A model generated the notes under the pieces. The model saw nothing but the letters and a program-made list of their open reading frames with translations, made no database searches and was not told the DNA's origin. A stretch of 64,000 nucleotides of DNA from Bradyrhizobium manausense. Its GTDB lineage: Bacteria; Pseudomonadota; Alphaproteobacteria; Rhizobiales; Xanthobacteraceae. Position numbers and translations under genes: made by a program. Shown here piece by piece: positions 63,087 through 64,000 of this stretch (positions are counted from its first letter, which is position 1; each line of letters opens with the position of its first letter). The stretch is taken from contig NZ_JAFCKB010000004.1 of NCBI RefSeq assembly GCF_018130615.1, positions 248,001-312,000 of the forward strand, given 5' to 3'.

Positions 63087-64000
63087 ATGTCCGAAACTGG
63101 CGCGATCAAGCGAGCCCTCGAACCCGTGCAGCGGCTTGCGAAGGCCAACGGTCATCCGGTCCCGGACGACAGAAGGACATCTGGCACCTTCACCGTTCCG
63201 TCCGCGGGCGAGGCACCCGGTTCCGAACTCCCTGACAATGAATCTTCGCGTAACGAGTCTGTTCAGGCCGACCGCTCGACTGACGAAGCGCGCACAGCAA
63301 CGGCCGCGCCGGAAATTGCTCCTTCCCGCGAGGTCGCGCCGCAAGCCAGTGAAATCGAGCTCAAGCTGCTGGTCGCCGCCGATCGCCTCGCCGATTTCGG
63401 CAACGCGCCCGTCATTGTCGCAAACGCGCGCAACAAAGGCTCGCGTAAGCACCTCAGGGCCGTCTACTACGATACGCCCAAGCGTGCGCTTCAACGTAAC
63501 GGACTGAACTTTCGGGTTCGCCAGAGCGGTTCGCGCTTCACGCAAACGGTGAAGACCGAATCTGGCAACGATCCGCTGCGGCGTGGCGAATGGGAGGCGA
63601 GCGTGCCTTCCATGACACCCGACGTCACGCTGGCGCTGCCCTTCCTCCCGGAGAAACTACGCGCCGATCTCGCGCGCCGTCCACTCGAAGCGGTCTTCAG
63701 CACCGACATTCGCCGGCATCAACGCATCGTCGACCTGCCGTCGGGCTCGGTCGAAATTGCCTTCGACCAGGGCCATCTGACCGCCGGCGATCGGTCGCTT
63801 CAGGTCAGCGAGATCGAACTCGAGCTCAAGGCTGGCAACCCGTCCGCCATCTGGGAGCTCGCACTCCGGCTTGCCGAGCATGGGCCGGCCAGGCCTTCCA
63901 TTCGCAGCAAATCGGCGCGCGGCTTCGAGCTCGCGTCGGGCGTCCCGCCGGCCGTCAGAAAGCCGCGCAAGCTTCGGCTCGATCCATCCTCGTCGCTCGA
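63087..64000 (+). CDS. CYTH domain protein (truncated at the window edge)
   Basis: The frame runs open from an ATG at 63087 to the window end, 304 codons without a stop. Residues 1-85 are a low-complexity, disordered N-terminus. Residue 89-93 EIELK is the CYTH signature ExExK, followed by RAVYYDTPKRALQRNGLNFRVRQSGSRFTQTVKT (near 117-150), REWEA-like RGEWEASVPS, and FDQGHLTAGDRSLQVSEIELELKAG near 230-250. CYTH domains form a tunnel that binds triphosphates; many bacterial members are inorganic triphosphatases and often carry a CHAD domain, which would lie beyond the window. The long acidic/basic N-terminal extension is unusual. Confidence 0.88.
   Translation, partial: MSETGAIKRALEPVQRLAKANGHPVPDDRRTSGTFTVPSAGEAPGSELPDNESSRNESVQADRSTDEARTATAAPEIAPSREVAPQASEIELKLLVAADRLADFGNAPVIVANARNKGSRKHLRAVYYDTPKRALQRNGLNFRVRQSGSRFTQTVKTESGNDPLRRGEWEASVPSMTPDVTLALPFLPEKLRADLARRPLEAVFSTDIRRHQRIVDLPSGSVEIAFDQGHLTAGDRSLQVSEIELELKAGNPSAIWELALRLAEHGPARPSIRSKSARGFELASGVPPAVRKPRKLRLDPSSSL

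Noticed and set aside
63063-63545. Minus-strand frame of 160 codons at the right end
   Set aside because: Antisense to the CYTH-domain gene, which runs open to the window end with clear EIELK and other CYTH motifs.

Overview
The window is GC-rich chromosomal DNA from a member of the Rhizobiales and looks like Bradyrhizobium or a close relative. The support is the protein sequences (Usg, AdhP, Gpt, GroESL, TetR/HlyD/ABC-2 set), a CIRCE-type groESL operator, a FixK/FNR box, and many copies of the GTCATTCCGGGG...CCCGGAATGAC palindrome between genes. No phage, insertion sequence, CRISPR array or rRNA was seen. Both ends cut genes: a DppB-type permease on the left and a CYTH-domain protein on the right.

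Layout. 1-7.7 kb: a peptide-type ABC importer (two permeases plus a fused double ATPase), then an M81 peptidase, an M20 amidohydrolase and an amidase, which read as an uptake and hydrolysis operon for amide or peptide compounds. 7.8-15.1 kb: single metabolic enzymes (crotonase, quinone reductase, DsbA-like isomerase, GST, core MetE-like methyltransferase, exported class II aldolase, Gpt, CinA-like). 15.4-19.6 kb: the conserved ATP-grasp / alpha-E / transglutaminase / Anbu proteasome-like cluster. 19.7-25.8 kb: SDR, MFS exporter, nucleoside transporter, rhomboid protease, a cupin with a histone-H1-like tail, and Usg. 26.0-28.2 kb: groESL with CIRCE and a terminator, followed by a GIY-YIG nuclease remnant lying between REP sequences. 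28.5-34.1 kb: signal peptidase I, an AraC regulator and a divergent 1139-residue autotransporter.

34.1-35.9 kb is the most unusual part. A membrane-anchor-less slipin is preceded on the same strand by two tandem, abutting, degenerate tRNA-like sequences and a possible promoter. This resembles the tRNA-mimic plus slipin content of bacterial RNA-repair loci, but no RtcB or Ro60/TROVE gene is in the window.

35.9-64 kb: LysR with a divergent isochorismatase-family hydrolase and GST; an L,D-transpeptidase-like DUF2778 protein; a FecR-like protein with an EF-hand loop next to a CHASE2 adenylate cyclase; a glycosylation block (TPR-glycosyltransferase-methyltransferase fusion, GT25, GT39, GT2-GtrA); a DUF72/DUF488 pair; PhzF; a GntR-controlled amidohydrolase/MFS operon; a second membrane cyclase; a TetR-HlyD-ABC-2 export operon; an ArsR-AHSA1-GFA operon; a zinc alcohol dehydrogenase with a FixK-type box; a DUF2000 protein; and the truncated CYTH protein.

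Functions are family-level readings of the translated sequence. Operators and promoters are inferred from symmetry and position. Start codons were moved from the longest frame wherever a ribosome binding site or family length argued for it.
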